Both the position numbers and the translations under genes were made by a program. A model generated the notes under the pieces. It was not told the DNA's origin. It saw only the letters and a list, made by a program, of their open reading frames with translations, and did not search any database. A stretch of DNA of 6,770 nt, taken from contig CANRQD010000072.1 in NCBI GenBank assembly GCA_947632685.1, forward strand, positions 1-6,770, written 5' to 3'. Shown piece by piece: positions 5,280 to 6,770 of this stretch (its first letter is position 1; every line of letters begins with the position of its first letter). Source of the stretch: an uncultured Bacilli bacterium. Lineage in GTDB: Bacteria; Bacillota_I; Bacilli_A; RF39; UBA660.

Positions 5280-6470
5280 CTACAAAATGTTATTATCTAT
5301 ATGTGTTTTGATTTCTTTTTTATATTCTTCAACTCCAGGTTGATTATATGGATTAACCCCAAATAAATAAGAAGAAAATACTGCAGATAACATAAAAAAC
5401 ATGCTTAACATTCCTATATTTTCTATAGATAATTTATCAAGACTAATTATCATACTTGGTGTATTTCCCTTTTTATGAGCAGTGCATACAGAATTAATAA
5501 CTATATTATTTAAATCATTTAGTGATGTATTACCAATTACTAAATCATTATTATTTTCAATTTTTATTACAGTTTCAAATATTATATTATTCCCTTCTTG
5601 AATAAATTGGCCTAATGAATGTAAATCTCTAGTATTAACGGTTGATACTGGAAAAATTCCTAAATTATTTTTACCTTCACTTTCTCCAAATAACTGTTTT
5701 ATCCATTCAGTATAATAATATAAATTACCTTGATATACACTAAAGTTTTCTATATATTTTTTCTTTTTAAATAACTCTACACGATTATTTGCATAAAAAT
5801 ATGCTTCATCTATTAAATCTATACCTTTTTTATAACCTTTAATTAAATCCTTTATATTTATATTTGCAACTGCTAAAGGAAGAAGATGAGCAGCAGTTAT
5901 TAAGCTATATCTTCCTCCAATATCAGCAGGTATTTCAAAAGAGGTATAACCATATTTTGAAACTTCTTCTCTTAATTTACCCTTTTCCTTGTCAGTAGTT
6001 ATAATAATTCTTGATTTTAATTCTTCTTTACTATATTTCTTTTCTAATTCAGTTTTTATAAGTTTATACATTAAATTTATCTCTAAAGTAGTTCCTGATT
6101 TACTTATAACATTTATAGATACATCTTTATCCTTTATGTAATCAATAACTTCTAATAAATAATTAGAATCTAAATTAGTTCCTAAATAAATTAGTTCAGT
6201 ATCTAATTTCTTAAAGTGCTTCTTAAAAATTTCAGATATAGCAAAGCTTCCCATAAAAGAACCACCTATTCCAATAACAATTAATATATCACTAGTTTTT
6301 TTTATATTATTAGAAACATTTATAATTCTATTAATTTCATTATCATCTATCATATTGTTTATGAAACCTGACATTTTATCATTATATAATTTTGAAATAA
6401 ATTGAGCTTTTTTATTTTCATCAATAACAACATTAGTATCATTATAAGTATTAAAATCAAAATTAATCAT
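5280..6470 (-). CDS. pgi: Glucose-6-phosphate isomerase, compact form
   Basis: Pgi interconverts glucose-6-phosphate and fructose-6-phosphate in glycolysis. The 396 residues carry the complete set of family motifs: IGIGGSFMGS (66-75), SKSGTT (123-128, phosphate binding), DIGGRYSLIT (183-192, signature 1), FGESEGK (261-267, with E263 the likely base), DLHSLGQFIQEG (282-293, H284) and GVNPYNQPGVEEYKK (371-385, signature 2, with K384). B. subtilis Pgi is about 450 residues. Here the N-terminus before GIGG is roughly 20 residues shorter, the C-terminus ends soon after signature 2, and the middle loop region is also trimmed. The core is intact, so activity is expected. The ATG at 6470 follows GAGG with an 8-nt gap and overlaps the GH94 stop by 8 nt, which implies cotranscription. 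It ends in TAG. Confidence 0.95.
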   Translation of the reverse strand: MINFDFNTYNDTNVVIDENKKAQFISKLYNDKMSGFINNMIDDNEINRIINVSNNIKKTSDILIVIGIGGSFMGSFAISEIFKKHFKKLDTELIYLGTNLDSNYLLEVIDYIKDKDVSINVISKSGTTLEINLMYKLIKTELEKKYSKEELKSRIIITTDKEKGKLREEVSKYGYTSFEIPADIGGRYSLITAAHLLPLAVANINIKDLIKGYKKGIDLIDEAYFYANNRVELFKKKKYIENFSVYQGNLYYYTEWIKQLFGESEGKNNLGIFPVSTVNTRDLHSLGQFIQEGNNIIFETVIKIENNNDLVIGNTSLNDLNNIVINSVCTAHKKGNTPSMIISLDKLSIENIGMLSMFFMLSAVFSSYLFGVNPYNQPGVEEYKKEIKTHIDNNIL

Positions 6471-6770
6471 TGTCTTTACCTCTTTTTCTATATACTACAA
6501 TATTATAAGTTGATTTCTTATTATCTAACTTAATTATATTAGGACTTTTATTTTCAACCCCATCTATTATAATTTTATTTTTATTATCAAAAATAACTTT
6601 AATATTGTAAGTAGTCTTTAAATATTTATAAGTAATTTCATATTCAGTCCATTTTTTAGGGACATGAGGTTCAATATATAATTTATCACCACGTTTTTTT
6701 AAACCTACAATTTCTTCTATACCTACTCTATAAAACCAACCTGATGAACCTGTATACCAAGTCCACCCTC
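6463..6770 (-). CDS. GH94-family glycoside phosphorylase or cyclic beta-1,2-glucan synthase-like protein, C-terminus only
   Basis: The last 101 residues of a protein that enters from the right edge. They begin GWTWYTGSSGWFYRVGIEEI, the hallmark near the end of GH94 (old GT36) catalytic domains, followed by KKRGDKLYIEPHVPKKW, YEITYKY and a short beta-rich tail (YNIKVIFD, IIIDGVE) typical of the C-terminal domain. GH94 enzymes phosphorolyse beta-glucosides such as cellobiose, laminaribiose or beta-1,2-oligoglucans to glucose-1-phosphate. In NdvB-type proteins a GH94 domain sits at the end of a membrane glucan synthase. The GWTWYTGS(A/S)GW form resembles the NdvB and beta-1,2-glucan group more than cellobiose phosphorylases, but substrate cannot be fixed from this fragment. 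It runs 8 nt into pgi and ends in TAA at 6465-6463. The 5' part lies beyond base 6770. Confidence 0.85.
   Translation of the reverse strand, partial: GWTWYTGSSGWFYRVGIEEIVGLKKRGDKLYIEPHVPKKWTEYEITYKYLKTTYNIKVIFDNKNKIIIDGVENKSPNIIKLDNKKSTYNIVVYRKRGKDND

Noticed and set aside
1..6770. A defence system, mobile element, CRISPR array, tRNA or rRNA gene hidden in the window
   Set aside because: Coding sequence fills nearly all of the window, gaps are all under 200 nt, and I saw no spaced direct repeats, tRNA-like cloverleaf arms, transposase or recombinase motifs, or terminal inverted repeats.

Overview
The window comes from a very AT-rich (clearly below 30% GC by eye) Gram-positive bacterium of the endospore-forming Bacillota. 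The lineage evidence is a full-length forespore sigma factor SigG followed by a YlmC/YmxH-type PRC-barrel protein. The 5' three quarters of a pyruvate formate-lyase gene indicates an oxygen-sensitive, mixed-acid fermentative lifestyle, as in gut anaerobes. Species cannot be named from the sequence. All Trp codons seen are TGG and a TGA serves as a stop, so the standard code fits. Every gene lies on the minus strand, so genes are read from the right end of the window to the left.

Right part (6770 to 3136), probably one transcription unit: the C-terminus of a GH94 glycoside phosphorylase or cyclic beta-1,2-glucan synthase-like protein; glucose-6-phosphate isomerase (pgi, overlapping by 8 nt and unusually short); a 180-nt stretch holding a 30-codon small ORF that may be the tail of a decayed gene; an RluA-family 23S/tRNA pseudouridine synthase; a YaiI/YqxD-family protein (4-nt overlap); and a membrane-anchored thioredoxin-fold protein with a CSWC motif (2-nt gap). 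A clear intrinsic terminator at 3089-3114 ends this unit.

Middle (3090 to 1960): sigG, preceded by a sequence resembling its own SigG-type promoter (GTATA, 18-bp spacer, CATAACA) and a strong ribosome binding site, then ylmC 58 nt downstream. The usual upstream partners spoIIGA and sigE are not adjacent.

Left part (1904 to 1): pflB with a good extended -10 promoter, running off the window before its glycyl-radical domain. A weak terminator-like hairpin after ylmC overlaps this promoter.

Functionally, the GH94 protein (if a phosphorylase) would yield glucose-1-phosphate, Pgi brings glucose-6-phosphate into glycolysis, and PflB consumes the resulting pyruvate. The sigG-ylmC pair belongs to late forespore development. 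I see no convincing novel multi-gene system here. The most curious items are the decayed or small ORF between pgi and the pseudouridine synthase gene, the uncharacterised thioredoxin-like protein, and the compact Pgi.
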